Part shown: positions 19,598 to 29,600 of the stretch, piece by piece | Position numbering within the stretch: the first letter of the stretch is position 1 | Layout of the letters: each line of letters begins with the position of its first letter | DNA from: Bacteroidota bacterium | GTDB taxonomy: Bacteria > Bacteroidota > Bacteroidia > Flavobacteriales > Flavobacteriaceae | Direction of reading: 5' to 3' | Length of the DNA: 64,000 nt | NCBI GenBank assembly: GCA_023390775.1 | Contig: JAEWCF010000058.1 | Coordinates: 18,712-82,711, forward strand | The notes under the pieces: model-generated | Told to the model about the DNA's origin: nothing | Database searches by the model: none | The model's input: only the letters and a program-made list of their open reading frames with translations | Translations under genes and position numbers: made by a program

Positions 19598-20128
19598 ATG
19601 AAGTCTCCGCGTCTCTGTTTTTTGTTACTTGCAGCCCTGTTTTTTATCGTGGCCCAAAAGGCGCAGGCGCAGGAAAATTCCTCAAAAAATAATTTCTGGG
19701 ACAAGGTCCAGTTTGGAGGCGGTCTCGGGGCGAGTTTCGGAAGCGGATATACCGACGTCACCGTCGCACCCGGTGCAATCTACAACTTCAATAAGTATTT
19801 CGCGACCGGTCTCGGGCTGCAGTATACTTACATCGATGTCAAGGATCGGTACAACTCTTCCCTCTACGGCGGAAGCGTCATTGCCCTGTTCAACCCGATC
19901 GATGAAATCCAGATCTCGGCCGAACTCGAGCAGATGCGGGTCAACTCCGAATACGAACTCATCGACGGCGGTTCGGTCAGCGACGATTTCTGGAACACCG
20001 CCCTGTTCATGGGTGCCGGTTACCGGGCGGGCAACGTGACCATCGGGATGCGCTTCAACGTGTTGCACGACAACGATAAGCGGGTTTATTCGGATGCGTT
20101 TATGCCGTTTATCAGGGTTTACTTTTAG
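19598..20128 (+). CDS. Small outer-membrane beta-barrel protein beside sucA
   Basis: A 176-residue protein with a signal peptide ending KAQAQ (about residue 25). The rest alternates in the manner of transmembrane beta strands (FGGGLGASFGSGY, YFATGLGLQYTYIDV, GYRAGNVTIGMRFNVLHD) and ends with an aromatic residue, IRVYF, as barrels do. I recall homologues in flavobacteria sometimes named alpha-ketoglutarate decarboxylase because of the conserved position next to sucA; nothing in this sequence supports that enzyme activity. It is transcribed away from sucA. The stop TAG overlaps a heptad array. Confidence 0.75.
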   Translation: MKSPRLCFLLLAALFFIVAQKAQAQENSSKNNFWDKVQFGGGLGASFGSGYTDVTVAPGAIYNFNKYFATGLGLQYTYIDVKDRYNSSLYGGSVIALFNPIDEIQISAELEQMRVNSEYELIDGGSVSDDFWNTALFMGAGYRAGNVTIGMRFNVLHDNDKRVYSDAFMPFIRVYF

Positions 20129-20161
20129 CTTTCAGCTATCAGCTGTCAGCTTTCAGCTTGT
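20127..20161. repeat. Heptad-period array
   Basis: Five words (agctttc, agctatc, agctgtc, agctttc, agcttgt) starting on the last two bases of the stop codon of the barrel gene. Confidence 0.75.
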
Positions 20162-20211
20162 GTAGCTATCACTTCAGATTATGAATTCAAATCAACATTT
20201 AATTTTTGGTT

Positions 20212-20361
20212 ATGGAAACCATCGTCAATGATTTCAGCATCGGTTTGTTTTTATGGCAGACGTTTCTCATAATGATCCTGTTGGCGGTTGTAACTCTAAT
20301 GTACAAATTGTACAAGTGGAGCAGGAGGTATTTGATCGACCGAAGACAAACTGATCACTGA
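20212..20361 (+). CDS. Small single-pass membrane protein (49 aa)
   Basis: An open frame of 49 residues: a short polar start (METIVNDFSIG), one hydrophobic helix (LFLWQTFLIMILLAVVTLMY) and a basic tail (KLYKWSRRYLIDRRQ), which is the positive-inside pattern. I believe similar short proteins with a FSxGLFxWQ start occur in flavobacteria, but this is memory, not a search. The last codons and the stop fall inside a heptad array (20350-20384). The function is unknown. Confidence 0.6.
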   Translation: METIVNDFSIGLFLWQTFLIMILLAVVTLMYKLYKWSRRYLIDRRQTDH

Positions 20362-20384
20362 TGGCTGATAGCTGACAGCTTTCC
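20350..20384. repeat. Heptad-period array over a stop codon
   Basis: Five words (actgatc, actgatg, gctgata, gctgaca, gctttcc). The TGA of the small membrane protein gene lies in the second word. Confidence 0.65.
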
Positions 20385-20468
20385 TTCACGAATTTTTGTG
20401 ATTTGTTCAAAAAACCGCGATTGCCCCTGCAACGTATCTACGGTTACAAACCACAAAATCATTCAACG

Positions 20469-21995
20469 ATGAAGAATTTCAATCTCTTGCGAAATGCCGC
20501 GTTGTCGGTGTTTGCGATGCTTGCCGTTTCCTGTTCCGAGGAACCGATGGACCAGACTTCCGCTCCCTCCGAAGCAGCACGTCCCAAGGACATGCCTGCA
20601 GTCATGTTTTATGCATTGTCCGATGACATGACACTCGACGGATTCTCCACCGCCAATCCAAGAAGCATGTTGAGTTCGGTAGTGATTTCCGGGCTCCAGG
20701 CGGGTGAAACATTGCTCGCCATCGATTTCAGGCCTGCCACCGGCCAGCTTTACGGGCTCGGAAGTTCGAGCCGTCTTTACGTCATCAACCCCGATACGGG
20801 AATGGCGCACACACTTGGCGCAGGGCCCTTTACTCCCGCGCTTTCCGGAGCGCTTGCGGGGTTCGATTTCAACCCGACCGTAGACCGCATCCGCGTGGTA
20901 ACTTCAAGTGGCCAAAATCTCAGGCTGCATCCGGAAACCGGAGCGGTTGCGGTGGTCGACGGCAATGTTAACGGGGCATCGGGCGCGATGATCGCCGGTT
21001 CGGCCTATACCGGAAACGTGGCGGGGTCTTCAACTACGACACTTTACAATATGGATTTGGCGGGCCGACTCTATAAACAGATGCCGCCCAACGACGGGAC
21101 GCAGGTCTTTGTCGCGAATATCAATGCGCCTATCTCGGGTGAGGGCGGGTTTGACATTGCTCCCGAAACCGATTGGGCGCTCGCCATCTTTGGACAAGGC
21201 GATAATTCGGCGTTGTACTCGATTGACCTGATGACCGGAAAGGCGATGCGCATGGCCATCTATGACACCGGTGTCAAGTATACGGGCCTGGCGATCCAGA
21301 CCCGCCCCGTTGCGTATGCCGTAAACACGTCCAACCAATTGGTGATCTTCAATCCGATGAACCCGTCGGTAACCGCTAGCAAACCCATCACCGGGATGGC
21401 TGCGGGCGCTACCGTTTTGGGTATCGACTTCCGGCCGGCCAACGGGCAACTCTACGCACTGGTCAGCAATGGCCAGTTGTATGGTTTGAACACGAGTTCG
21501 GGCGAGGCAATGCCGATCGGGATGCCGATATCGACCGGATTGACGGGGACGCATTTCGGGTTTGATTTCAACCCCGTCGTGGACCGGATCAGGATTGTTA
21601 GCGACTTGGGCCAGAACCTGCGCGTCAATCCAAACGACGGAGTCGCCATCATGGACGGCATGCTGAACCCGGGCAGCCCGATGATCAACGGCGCCGCCTA
21701 TACCAACAGTTACTTCGGCACCACAGCGACATCGCTTTACGTATTAAACAACACGACTCTTTTTGCCCAAAATCCGCCCAATGCCGGCACCCTGACCGCA
21801 ATCGGGCCGCTGGGTATCACCGCCGAATCGTGGACCGGCTTCGACATCGGTGGCCGTTCAAACGGCGCCTTCGCTATTCTTTCCTCTGAAGGCATGAGCA
21901 AGGTCTACTCGATCAACACCATGAACGGCATGGCGACCTCCGCCGGAAATTTCCCGGGTCAGGTTACCGCGATGGCCGTCGGACCCGGTTTTTAA
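20469..21995 (+). CDS. DUF4394 domain lipoprotein, two internal repeats
   Basis: A 508-residue lipoprotein. Residues 1-22 form a signal with lipobox LAVSC. Two DUF4394 units follow, each about 220 residues, with the same markers: LLAIDFRPATGQLYGLGSS then GFDFNPTVDRIRVVTSSGQN and SAYT in the first, VLGIDFRPANGQLYALVSN then GFDFNPVVDRIRIVSDLGQN and AAYT in the second. The fold is probably a beta-propeller. The function is unknown. The ATG at 20469 begins the signal; an earlier in-frame start at 20403 adds unrelated residues. Confidence 0.85.
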   Translation: MKNFNLLRNAALSVFAMLAVSCSEEPMDQTSAPSEAARPKDMPAVMFYALSDDMTLDGFSTANPRSMLSSVVISGLQAGETLLAIDFRPATGQLYGLGSSSRLYVINPDTGMAHTLGAGPFTPALSGALAGFDFNPTVDRIRVVTSSGQNLRLHPETGAVAVVDGNVNGASGAMIAGSAYTGNVAGSSTTTLYNMDLAGRLYKQMPPNDGTQVFVANINAPISGEGGFDIAPETDWALAIFGQGDNSALYSIDLMTGKAMRMAIYDTGVKYTGLAIQTRPVAYAVNTSNQLVIFNPMNPSVTASKPITGMAAGATVLGIDFRPANGQLYALVSNGQLYGLNTSSGEAMPIGMPISTGLTGTHFGFDFNPVVDRIRIVSDLGQNLRVNPNDGVAIMDGMLNPGSPMINGAAYTNSYFGTTATSLYVLNNTTLFAQNPPNAGTLTAIGPLGITAESWTGFDIGGRSNGAFAILSSEGMSKVYSINTMNGMATSAGNFPGQVTAMAVGPGF

Positions 21996-22017
21996 TGATT
22001 ACCTGTTAAAAGAAAGG

Positions 22018-22046
22018 CGCATCGGGAAACCGGTGCGTTTTTTTTT
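22018..22046 (+). terminator. Intrinsic terminator after the DUF4394 gene
   Basis: CGCATCGG (22018-22025) pairs with CCGGTGCG (22030-22037) with one G.U, GAAA-type loop, then nine T. Its T tract abuts the stop codon of the convergent gene. Confidence 0.8.
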
Positions 22047-22395
22047 AGTATTTGTTCCTGAACCAGACCTTTTGCCACTCCCGTTTAAGGATCAGGAACG
22101 CAACTTCCTCGCTCAGGGCGACAAGATCGGATCCGTCGAGCTGTTTGACCTGTTGTTCGCTGACGTCGATGATGTAGAGAAGGTTCAGGTATTCGGCAAA
22201 CTTGTGCGAGATGAGCCTGTAGACTTTTTCGTGAAGCTGTACCTTGAGCTCTTCGGGCCGCGTGCTCTTTGGAAAATCGACGGGTTCGTTGGCCAGGTTG
22301 AAATCCTTGTTGATCTGCTCGATAAGTTTCAGGTAAAGGTTCTCGGATTTGGCTTCGGCCAGCAGGTGGTCGGTGGTTTTGGGGGCGCTGAACAT
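22045..22395 (-). CDS. Conserved hypothetical protein beside polyprenyl synthetase
   Basis: A 116-residue, mostly helical, charged protein without signal peptide or membrane segment. I do not recognise a domain. It is 9 bp downstream of the polyprenyl synthetase gene on the same strand and is probably cotranscribed, which suggests but does not prove a linked role. Confidence 0.7.
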   Translation of the reverse strand: MFSAPKTTDHLLAEAKSENLYLKLIEQINKDFNLANEPVDFPKSTRPEELKVQLHEKVYRLISHKFAEYLNLLYIIDVSEQQVKQLDGSDLVALSEEVAFLILKREWQKVWFRNKY

Positions 22396-22404
22396 ATTGT
22401 GATA

Positions 22405-23376
22405 TTAGGCCTTGCGCATCATCATGCTTTCGCCGAAAGTGCGCAGGGCGTTGGCTGCATCGGCCGGGATATCCATTTTCCCGATACAACTGAATGCCTT
22501 ATTTGTAAACGTGACGATTGCTTCCTCGGCGGCTTTGTCGGCACCCGTTTGGGCAAAGAGCGAAGTAACCGAATTAATTTTATCCCGGCCGCCTTCGAGC
22601 GTTGAAAAATGGTTTTCAAGCGCGGATCTTTGATCGGCGGACGCAAGTTCCATCGCCTTGATGTAGAGAAACGTCTTTTTGTTCTCAAGAATATCGCCGC
22701 CCACCTGTTTCCCGAAGGTTTCCGGATCGCCGAAGGCATCGAGCAGGTCGTCCTGGATCTGGAACGCCATGCCCAAATTCACCCCGAAATCATAGATCGC
22801 ATCGCAGTTTTGGCGCGAAGTCCCGGCCACGATCGCGCCCATTTTTAGAGCTGCACCTAAAAGTACCGCCGTTTTGCAACGGATCATTTCAAGGTAATCG
22901 GCTTCGGCAACATGGTCCCGTGCCCCGAAATCCACGTCGAGTTGCTGGCCTTCGCAAACCTCGATCGCCGTCTTGCTGAACAGTTTGGCGAGTGCGCAAA
23001 AAATCTCGGGTTCATAGGCTTCGAAGTGGCGATAGGCCAGGATCAGCATCGCATCGCCCGAAAGGATGGCGGTATTGGTGTCCCATTTAAGGTGGACCGT
23101 TTCGTGACCTCGCCGCAAGGGGGCCTGGTCCATGATGTCGTCGTGTACGAGCGAAAAATTGTGGAAGACCTCGACCGCGAGTGCCGCCGGAAGCGCTCGC
23201 TTTATTGTGGCTCCAAAAATTTCGGCTGAAATCAGGGTGAGCATCGGCCGGACACGCTTGCCGCCGATCTCCAAAATGTACCGGATGGGATCATAGAGCT
23301 GGCTCGGCCCATCGGTGGGAATGCTTTCCCGAAGCGCGGTGAGGAAAGGTTCCTGATATCGCGAAAGTGCTTGCAT
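22405..23376 (-). CDS. Polyprenyl (trans-isoprenyl diphosphate) synthetase
   Basis: Condenses isopentenyl diphosphate onto an allylic diphosphate to make a longer isoprenoid, for quinone side chains or the cell-wall carrier. It has 323 residues and both Asp-rich motifs: DDIMD (79-83) followed by RRG, and DDLLD (209-213), plus GGKRVRP near the start. The residue just before the first motif (LVHDDIMD) fits a medium-chain enzyme, but product length cannot be settled by eye. The ATG is at 23376, followed downstream by the 116-residue protein. Confidence 0.9.
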   Translation of the reverse strand: MQALSRYQEPFLTALRESIPTDGPSQLYDPIRYILEIGGKRVRPMLTLISAEIFGATIKRALPAALAVEVFHNFSLVHDDIMDQAPLRRGHETVHLKWDTNTAILSGDAMLILAYRHFEAYEPEIFCALAKLFSKTAIEVCEGQQLDVDFGARDHVAEADYLEMIRCKTAVLLGAALKMGAIVAGTSRQNCDAIYDFGVNLGMAFQIQDDLLDAFGDPETFGKQVGGDILENKKTFLYIKAMELASADQRSALENHFSTLEGGRDKINSVTSLFAQTGADKAAEEAIVTFTNKAFSCIGKMDIPADAANALRTFGESMMMRKA

Positions 23377-23457
23377 CGGCTAAATTTTGGCTAAAGTACG
23401 CGTTTGGGCGCGCAACCGCAAACCGTGAATAAACTGTTAAATAATTGTCAATACTAA

Positions 23458-23485
23458 GGAAACTATTTTAGTGTTTAAAGTTTCC
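23458..23485. promoter_or_regulatory. Candidate TetR operator
   Basis: Perfect 7-bp arms GGAAACT (23458-23464) and AGTTTCC (23479-23485) around 14 AT-rich bases. It lies immediately before a TACTTTTG -7 element (23490-23497), where a bound repressor would block RNA polymerase. Autoregulation of the efflux operon is inferred. Confidence 0.5.
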
Positions 23486-23489
23486 GCAA

Positions 23490-23497
23490 TACTTTTG
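23490..23497 (+). promoter_or_regulatory. -7 element for the efflux operon
   Basis: TACTTTTG matches TAnnTTTG, 19 bp before the tetR ATG at 23516. The -33 region overlaps the inverted repeat. Confidence 0.5.
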
Positions 23498-23515
23498 CGC
23501 GGTAAAATCGAGGAT

Positions 23516-24118
23516 ATGAAGGAGGATATTTTAAAGAAAGCGACCGAGATGTTTTTAAATCTCGGATTCAAGAGCGTGACAATGGACGACATTGCGGCCG
23601 AAATGGGCATTTCAAAAAAGACGATCTACCAGCACTTCTCCAACAAGGACGAATTGGTAGAAGGGGTTGCGATGGACCTTTTTGCGATGATCTCGTCGGG
23701 GATCGATTCCATTAGGCAAATGGCCCTCAACCCAATCGATGAGATTTTCGAGATCAAGAATTTCATGACGCGGCAACTCAAGAACGAGAACGCGTCGCCC
23801 TTCCATCAGCTCAAGAAATACTTCCCGAAGATTTCCGAGACGCTGAAGTCCAACCAGTATTGCAAGATGGAAGATTGCGTCAAGGAGAATCTGGGCCGCG
23901 GAATCGCACTGGGGCTGTACCGCCCGGAAATCGACATCGATTTCACCACGCGCATTTATTATGTGGGAGGTTCGGCGATCAAGGACGAAGACCTTTTCCC
24001 GCGCGAGAACTTCTCGATATCCGACCTGACCGAAAAATACCTGGAATACCACCTGCGGGCCATCGTAACGCCGAAAGGGCTGCAAATGCTTGAGAAACTA
24101 ATCAACAATCCAATATAA
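23516..24118 (+). CDS. TetR/AcrR family transcriptional regulator
   Basis: A 200-residue repressor with an N-terminal helix-turn-helix (VTMDDIAAEMGISKKTIYQHFSN region, about 20-45) and a helical ligand-binding C-terminal domain. It is the first gene of an efflux operon (TetR, TolC-like, adaptor, RND pump) and very probably represses it in response to a compound. The ATG at 23516, preceded by GAGG, is preferred to an upstream GTG at 23471 that lies within the operator region. The gap to the next gene is 4 bp. Confidence 0.9.
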   Translation: MKEDILKKATEMFLNLGFKSVTMDDIAAEMGISKKTIYQHFSNKDELVEGVAMDLFAMISSGIDSIRQMALNPIDEIFEIKNFMTRQLKNENASPFHQLKKYFPKISETLKSNQYCKMEDCVKENLGRGIALGLYRPEIDIDFTTRIYYVGGSAIKDEDLFPRENFSISDLTEKYLEYHLRAIVTPKGLQMLEKLINNPI

Positions 24119-24122
24119 ATCA

Positions 24123-25469
24123 ATGAAACACCTTTTATTATTACTGGCGCTCGCGGCGGGACTTGCCTCAAACGCACAGGAGCAAACGGCCGCGAAGGCC
24201 TACAGTTTGAGCCTGCAGCAGGCCATTGACCATGCGCTGCAAAACAATTATTCGGCGGTGAATGCGTCGCGCGACATCGAGAAGGCCGAGCAGCGCAAAT
24301 GGGAGACCACGGCGAGCGGGCTTCCGCAGATCAATGCGGGTGTGGACTACGTCGACAACTTCAGGCTGCAGCAATCGCTTGTCCCAGCCGAATTTTTTGG
24401 CGGCGCACCAGGCGAATTCATCCCGGTGGTCTTTGGCACCAAGCACAGCGTGAACGCCCGCGCGACACTTAGCCAGTTACTGTTCGACGGTTCCTATATC
24501 GTGGCACTGCAGGCATCCAAGACCTATCTGGAATACTATCGGAACCAAAAATTAAAAAGCAACAACGAGATCCGCGAGGCTGTGGTGAACGCCTATGGAA
24601 ATGTTTTGCTGGCCGAGGAAAGCATCGCGATCCTGGAACGCAACAAGGCCGTCCTGGACAAGACACTCTTTGATACGAACGAGACTTTCAAGAACGGTTT
24701 GATCGAAGAGGAAAACGTCGAGCAGTTGCAGATCACCCAGGCATCGGTGAACTCCAACCTCAACAATGCCCGAAGGTTGCGCAATATCTCATACGATTTT
24801 TTAAAGGTGGCGCTGGGAATCGACTTGAAGGATTCACTGGTGCTGACCGATAAATTGGCGGACCTCACAGCGAAGAACATGGACCTGGCGATCGCATCGG
24901 ACACATTTGACGTGAGGAACAACATCGATTTCAAGCTGGGCCAAAACTTTGTCTCGCAGAGGACACTCGAGTGGAAACTGGAACGAAGCAAAGCCCTGCC
25001 GACTTTGGCCGCCAACCTCAACGTGGGCTACAACGCATTCTCAAATGACTTTACCTTTCTCGAAAAGGAACAGGACTGGTTTCACTATTCGAGCCTCGGC
25101 GTGAGCCTCAATGTGCCGATATTCAGCAGTTTCGGGAGGCGCGCCCGCACCCAGCAGGCCAAAATCTCGCTTGAACAGGCCAAGACGCAACTTACCGAGG
25201 TGGAACAGAGGCTGAAGCTCCAATACCAAAATGCGCGAAGCAACTATGAGTTTAGCGTGGAGGAATTCGCGACGGCAAAAAGCAACCTCGACCTCGCCGA
25301 ACGAATCGAACGCAAACAGCAGGTAAAATTTACCGAAGGCCTCTCCTCGAGTTTCGACTTTGCCGAAGCACAGCGGCAACTTTACGCGGCGCAGCAGAGC
25401 TACCTTCAATCCATGATCGACGTGGTGAATTCCCGCGCGGCACTTGAAAAAATCATTAACGCAAACTAA
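24123..25469 (+). CDS. TolC-like outer-membrane efflux protein
   Basis: A 448-residue outer-membrane channel of the TolC family with a signal peptide ending SNAQ. The family's duplicated pattern is visible: QAIDHALQNNYSAVNASRDIEKAEQRKW at the start and the second half with KISLEQAKTQLTEVEQRLKLQYQNARSNYE and long coiled helices. It forms the outer part of the tripartite pump with the adaptor and permease encoded next. Confidence 0.92.
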   Translation: MKHLLLLLALAAGLASNAQEQTAAKAYSLSLQQAIDHALQNNYSAVNASRDIEKAEQRKWETTASGLPQINAGVDYVDNFRLQQSLVPAEFFGGAPGEFIPVVFGTKHSVNARATLSQLLFDGSYIVALQASKTYLEYYRNQKLKSNNEIREAVVNAYGNVLLAEESIAILERNKAVLDKTLFDTNETFKNGLIEEENVEQLQITQASVNSNLNNARRLRNISYDFLKVALGIDLKDSLVLTDKLADLTAKNMDLAIASDTFDVRNNIDFKLGQNFVSQRTLEWKLERSKALPTLAANLNVGYNAFSNDFTFLEKEQDWFHYSSLGVSLNVPIFSSFGRRARTQQAKISLEQAKTQLTEVEQRLKLQYQNARSNYEFSVEEFATAKSNLDLAERIERKQQVKFTEGLSSSFDFAEAQRQLYAAQQSYLQSMIDVVNSRAALEKIINAN

Positions 25470-25474
25470 CAACC

Positions 25475-26611
25475 ATGAGAAAAATAATCACCCTATTCCT
25501 TTTATCAGTCACGATTGCATCCTGCGGCGGTGACCAGCCCTCGGGCAAGACCGACAAGATCATCGCCACCAACGATCTCAATAAAATTAAGGCAAAGCGC
25601 GCCGAACTCCAGGCCGAAATCTCCAAGCTCGATGCTGCCATCGCCAGCCTGGATACCGTCCAGCAGGAGGCGCTCGTGAAGGTGTTGCCGGTTAGGGACA
25701 CGGTTTTCGCGCACTATGTCGAAGTACAGGGCAATATCGACACCAAGGAGAACCTTATCATCTATCCGCAGTATTCGGGAGTGTTGACCACGCTGAATGT
25801 CAAGGCCGGTGACCGCGTCCGCAAGGGGCAGGTCTTGGGCCGGATCGATGACGGCGGATTGAGCCAGCAGGTGCAGCAACTCGAGACGCAGCTCGCCCTG
25901 GCGAAAACCACCTACGAGCGCCAGAAGAGGTTGTGGGACCAGAAAATCGGCTCGGAGATCCAGTATCTGCAAGCGAAGACAACGATGGAAAGCCAGCAGA
26001 AGGCCGTTTCGCAGATCAAGGCGCAATTGGCTAAAACGGTCGTCACCGCGCCATTCAACGGCGTCATCGACCAGATCATCACCGAGCGCGGCCAGGTGGT
26101 CGCTCCCGGCCAAGGCTTGATGCGGATCGTCAATTTATCGGACATGTATGTATCGGCATCGGTTCCCGAGACCTACATCAACAAGGTAGAAAAAGGCTCC
26201 GCTGTTGCCGTCTCCATGCCGACCCTGGGCCGCGAGCTCACGGGCAAGATCCGCCAGGTGGGCAACTTCATCGACCCGGCCAACCGCACGTTTGGCATCG
26301 AAGTAGCCGTTCCCAATCCCGATAACGTGCTTCGGCCCAACCAGGTCGCGAAATTAAAGATTGTCGACTACACCAATAAAGAGGCGCTCGTGGTTCCGTC
26401 CAACATCGTGCAACAGGACGGCCAGGGGAATACCTATGTCTTTGTCGCGACCGATGTCAAGGGCAAGACCGCGACCGCGAAGAAGGTCATCGTCAAACGC
26501 GGACAGTCATCGGGCAACCAGACCGAGATCCTCAGCGGGCTTAGCGAAGGCGACATGGTCGTGACCGAAGGCGCATCGGCACTGAGCGAAGGCATGAAAC
26601 TCAATTTCTAA
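25475..26611 (+). CDS. RND efflux periplasmic adaptor (membrane fusion) lipoprotein
   Basis: A 378-residue lipoprotein (lipobox IASC, Cys17). A short coiled helix (about 30-65) precedes the biotinyl-lipoyl-like halves: GVLTTLNVKAGDRVRKGQVLGRIDD and VTAPFNGVIDQIITERGQVVAPGQ, joined by the alpha-hairpin. Beta-barrel and membrane-proximal domains follow. It bridges the pump and the TolC-like channel. The gap to the TolC gene is 5 bp and to the pump gene 10 bp. Confidence 0.93.
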   Translation: MRKIITLFLLSVTIASCGGDQPSGKTDKIIATNDLNKIKAKRAELQAEISKLDAAIASLDTVQQEALVKVLPVRDTVFAHYVEVQGNIDTKENLIIYPQYSGVLTTLNVKAGDRVRKGQVLGRIDDGGLSQQVQQLETQLALAKTTYERQKRLWDQKIGSEIQYLQAKTTMESQQKAVSQIKAQLAKTVVTAPFNGVIDQIITERGQVVAPGQGLMRIVNLSDMYVSASVPETYINKVEKGSAVAVSMPTLGRELTGKIRQVGNFIDPANRTFGIEVAVPNPDNVLRPNQVAKLKIVDYTNKEALVVPSNIVQQDGQGNTYVFVATDVKGKTATAKKVIVKRGQSSGNQTEILSGLSEGDMVVTEGASALSEGMKLNF

Positions 26612-26621
26612 TCACAACCAA

Positions 26622-29600
26622 ATGAGTCATAAAAATAAAGAATTCGGGATCTCGAGCTGGGCGGTGGACAACCGCGTCACGGTTTACATCGTGACCTCGC
26701 TGATCGTGATCACGGGCCTGATCGCCTATATCACGATGCCGAGGGAGGATTTCCCGGAAATCATCGAGAACAAAATATACATTTCCACCGTCTTCCCGGG
26801 GAACTCGGCCGAGGACGTTGAAAAACTCATCATCAAGCCGCTGGAGAAAGAGTTCAAGAACATCAGCGGCGTCGACAAACTCACGTCCAATTCCTACCAG
26901 GATTACGGAATGATCATCGCCGAATTTGCCGACGACGTCACCATCGAGGTCGCCAAGACGCGCATCAAGGACAAGGTGGACAACGTCAAGGCCGATACCG
27001 ACTGGCCCAACCTGGACAACGGCAGCAAGGTGGAGCCCAATGTGTTTGAGCTCAACATCTCGGAGGAGGTCCCGATCCTGAACATCAACCTGCAGGGGAA
27101 TTACACCACGCAGCAACTCAAGAAGTACGGCGAGCTTTTGCAGGACGACCTCGAGGAAATCGCCGAGGTCAAGAAGGTTGACATTTTGGGTGTCGATGAC
27201 CGTGAGGTTGAGATTGCCATCGACGTGTTCCGGATGAGCGCCGCGCAGGTATCGTTTGACGATATCCAGAATGCCGTGAGAAGCGAGAACATGACGCTCT
27301 CCGGCGGTAACCTGGTTTCGCAGGGAACGCGCAATAACATCCGGATCGTGGGCGAGATCCAGCAGCCGAAAGAACTGGAAAATATCATCGTCAAGTCCAA
27401 CGGCGGCATGGTCTACCTCAAGGATATCGCGACCGTGGCCTTCAAGGAAAAGGAAAAGACCACCTACGCCCGTGAAAGCGGGACCGAAGTGGTGATGCTC
27501 AGCGTCAAGAAGCGCGCGAACCAGAACATGATCTCGGCCATCGAGCAGATCAAGGAACGCATTGAGAAGGCGCACGGCACCTACCTTCCGGAAAACCTCA
27601 AGATCGACCTGACCAATGACCAATCGTCAAGGGTAGAGCATCAGGTGGACGAACTCTCCAACCACATCATCTTCGGGATCATCCTGGTGATGATCGTGCT
27701 GATGTTCACGATGGGATTGCGCAACTCGCTCTTCGTGGGCGCGGCGATCCCGCTGTCGATGCTGATGGCGTTTTCGATCTTATCGATGTTCGGGCTGACG
27801 CTCAATACCATGGTTCTCTTTGGCCTTGTAATGGGGCTCGGGATGCTCGTGGACGACGGTATCGTGGTGGTGGACAACGTTTTCGCCAACATGAAGAAAG
27901 GCATGGACCGGTATACGGCTTCGAAGATCGGGATCGGCGAGATTGCCTGGCCCGTCATTTCGTCAACGGCGACAACGCTGATGGCCTTCCTCCCGTTCGC
28001 GCTTTGGCCCGGTACGATGGGTAAGTTCATGAAGTACTTCCCGATTACCTTGACCGTTACGCTGACCGCGTCGCTTTTCGTGGCGATGGTGGTCAATGCG
28101 GCCATGACCGGCGGATCGATGGACATCGAGGACCGTAACGTCAGCAAGAAATCGGCGAAGAGGTACACAATCATCTTCGTGATCATCGCGGTCATCTTTG
28201 TAATCCTCGGAAATGTCTTCGATTCCAAACTGGCGCGCGCCATCGGCCACCTGGCGATCATCTCGCTCGCGCTGATGTGGCTCTATAAAGTAAAGCTCTA
28301 CCAGTGGACGCAGGATTTCCAACATTCCTTTTTCCCGCGGATGGAGGATAAATACAAGAATTTCCTCGCCAAGATCTTAGTGGGCCGCCGCGCCTGGTAC
28401 GCGTTTGCGGGAATCATCGGGTTGCTGGTGCTCTCGGTGATGCTTTTGGGCATGTTCCCGCGCAAGGTGCTTTTCTTCCCCGATAACATTCCGAACCAGG
28501 CCATCGCCTACATCGAATATCCGGAAGGGACCGACATCAAGAAGACCAATGAGGCAACACTGTTCGTCGAAAAACAGATCATCGACATCCTTAAGAAGTA
28601 CACCGACGACAAGGGCGAGAACTTCCTGGCCGAATCGATCGTTTCGCAGGTAGGCGTTGGCGCCGGAAACCCTAATGTCGACGCGGGATCGGCCTCCGAA
28701 ACCCCGTTCAAGGGCAAGGTGACGGTCAACTTCAGCGAGTTCAAGTTTCGCCAGGGAATCAACACGGCCGACATCCTCGAGGAGATCCGCGGCAAGGTCA
28801 AGGGAATTCCCGGAGCGAAAGTGACCGTCGAAAAAGACGCGAACGGCCCACCTGCGGGTTACCCGATATCGGTACAGCTGAGCGGCATGGATTACGATGT
28901 CATGCTCCGCGAAGCCGACCGCATGATCGCCTTTATCAACTCCAAGAACATTCCGGGGATTGAGCGATTGAGCGTGGACGTCAACAAGGACAGCCCGGAA
29001 CTAAAGGTCATGGTGGACCGTGTGAATGCCGGAAGCGTCGGGGTTTCGACCGGACAGCTTGGCTTCAATTTGCGGCGCTCGGTTTACGGGCAGGAAATTT
29101 CGACCTATAAGGAAGGCGACGACGATTACAACATCGTCATGAGGCTGCAGGACGACCAGCGCAAGAACGAAAGCGTGCTGTTCAACCAATCGCTGACCTT
29201 CCGCAACCCGAACAACGGGCAGATCATGCAGGTCCCGGTTTCGGCGGTTTCGACGACCGAGAAATCATCGACCTACAACCAGATCAAGCGCAAGAACCAC
29301 AAGCGCATCATGACGATCTATTCCAACGTAATCACCGGTTACAACGCCGATGAGATCATGAAGACCATCGGCACCGAATTGCAGAATTACGAGATGCCGA
29401 AGGACGTGACCTATTCATTCTCCGGGGTCCAGGAGGAACAAGGCAAGAACCAAAGCTTTTTGATGTACGCGCTTTTCCTCGCCCTGGCCGGTATCACGCT
29501 GATCATCGTGTTGCAGTTCAACTCGGTATCCAAAACCCTGGTGATTTTGTTTACCGTATTGCTCAGCTTTAGCGGGGTTTTCTACGGATACGTGATCGCC

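Noticed and set aside
20127..20361. Attenuator or riboswitch between the barrel gene and the DUF4394 gene
   Set aside because: The gap is explained by two heptad arrays and a small membrane-protein frame; I see no conserved riboswitch core.
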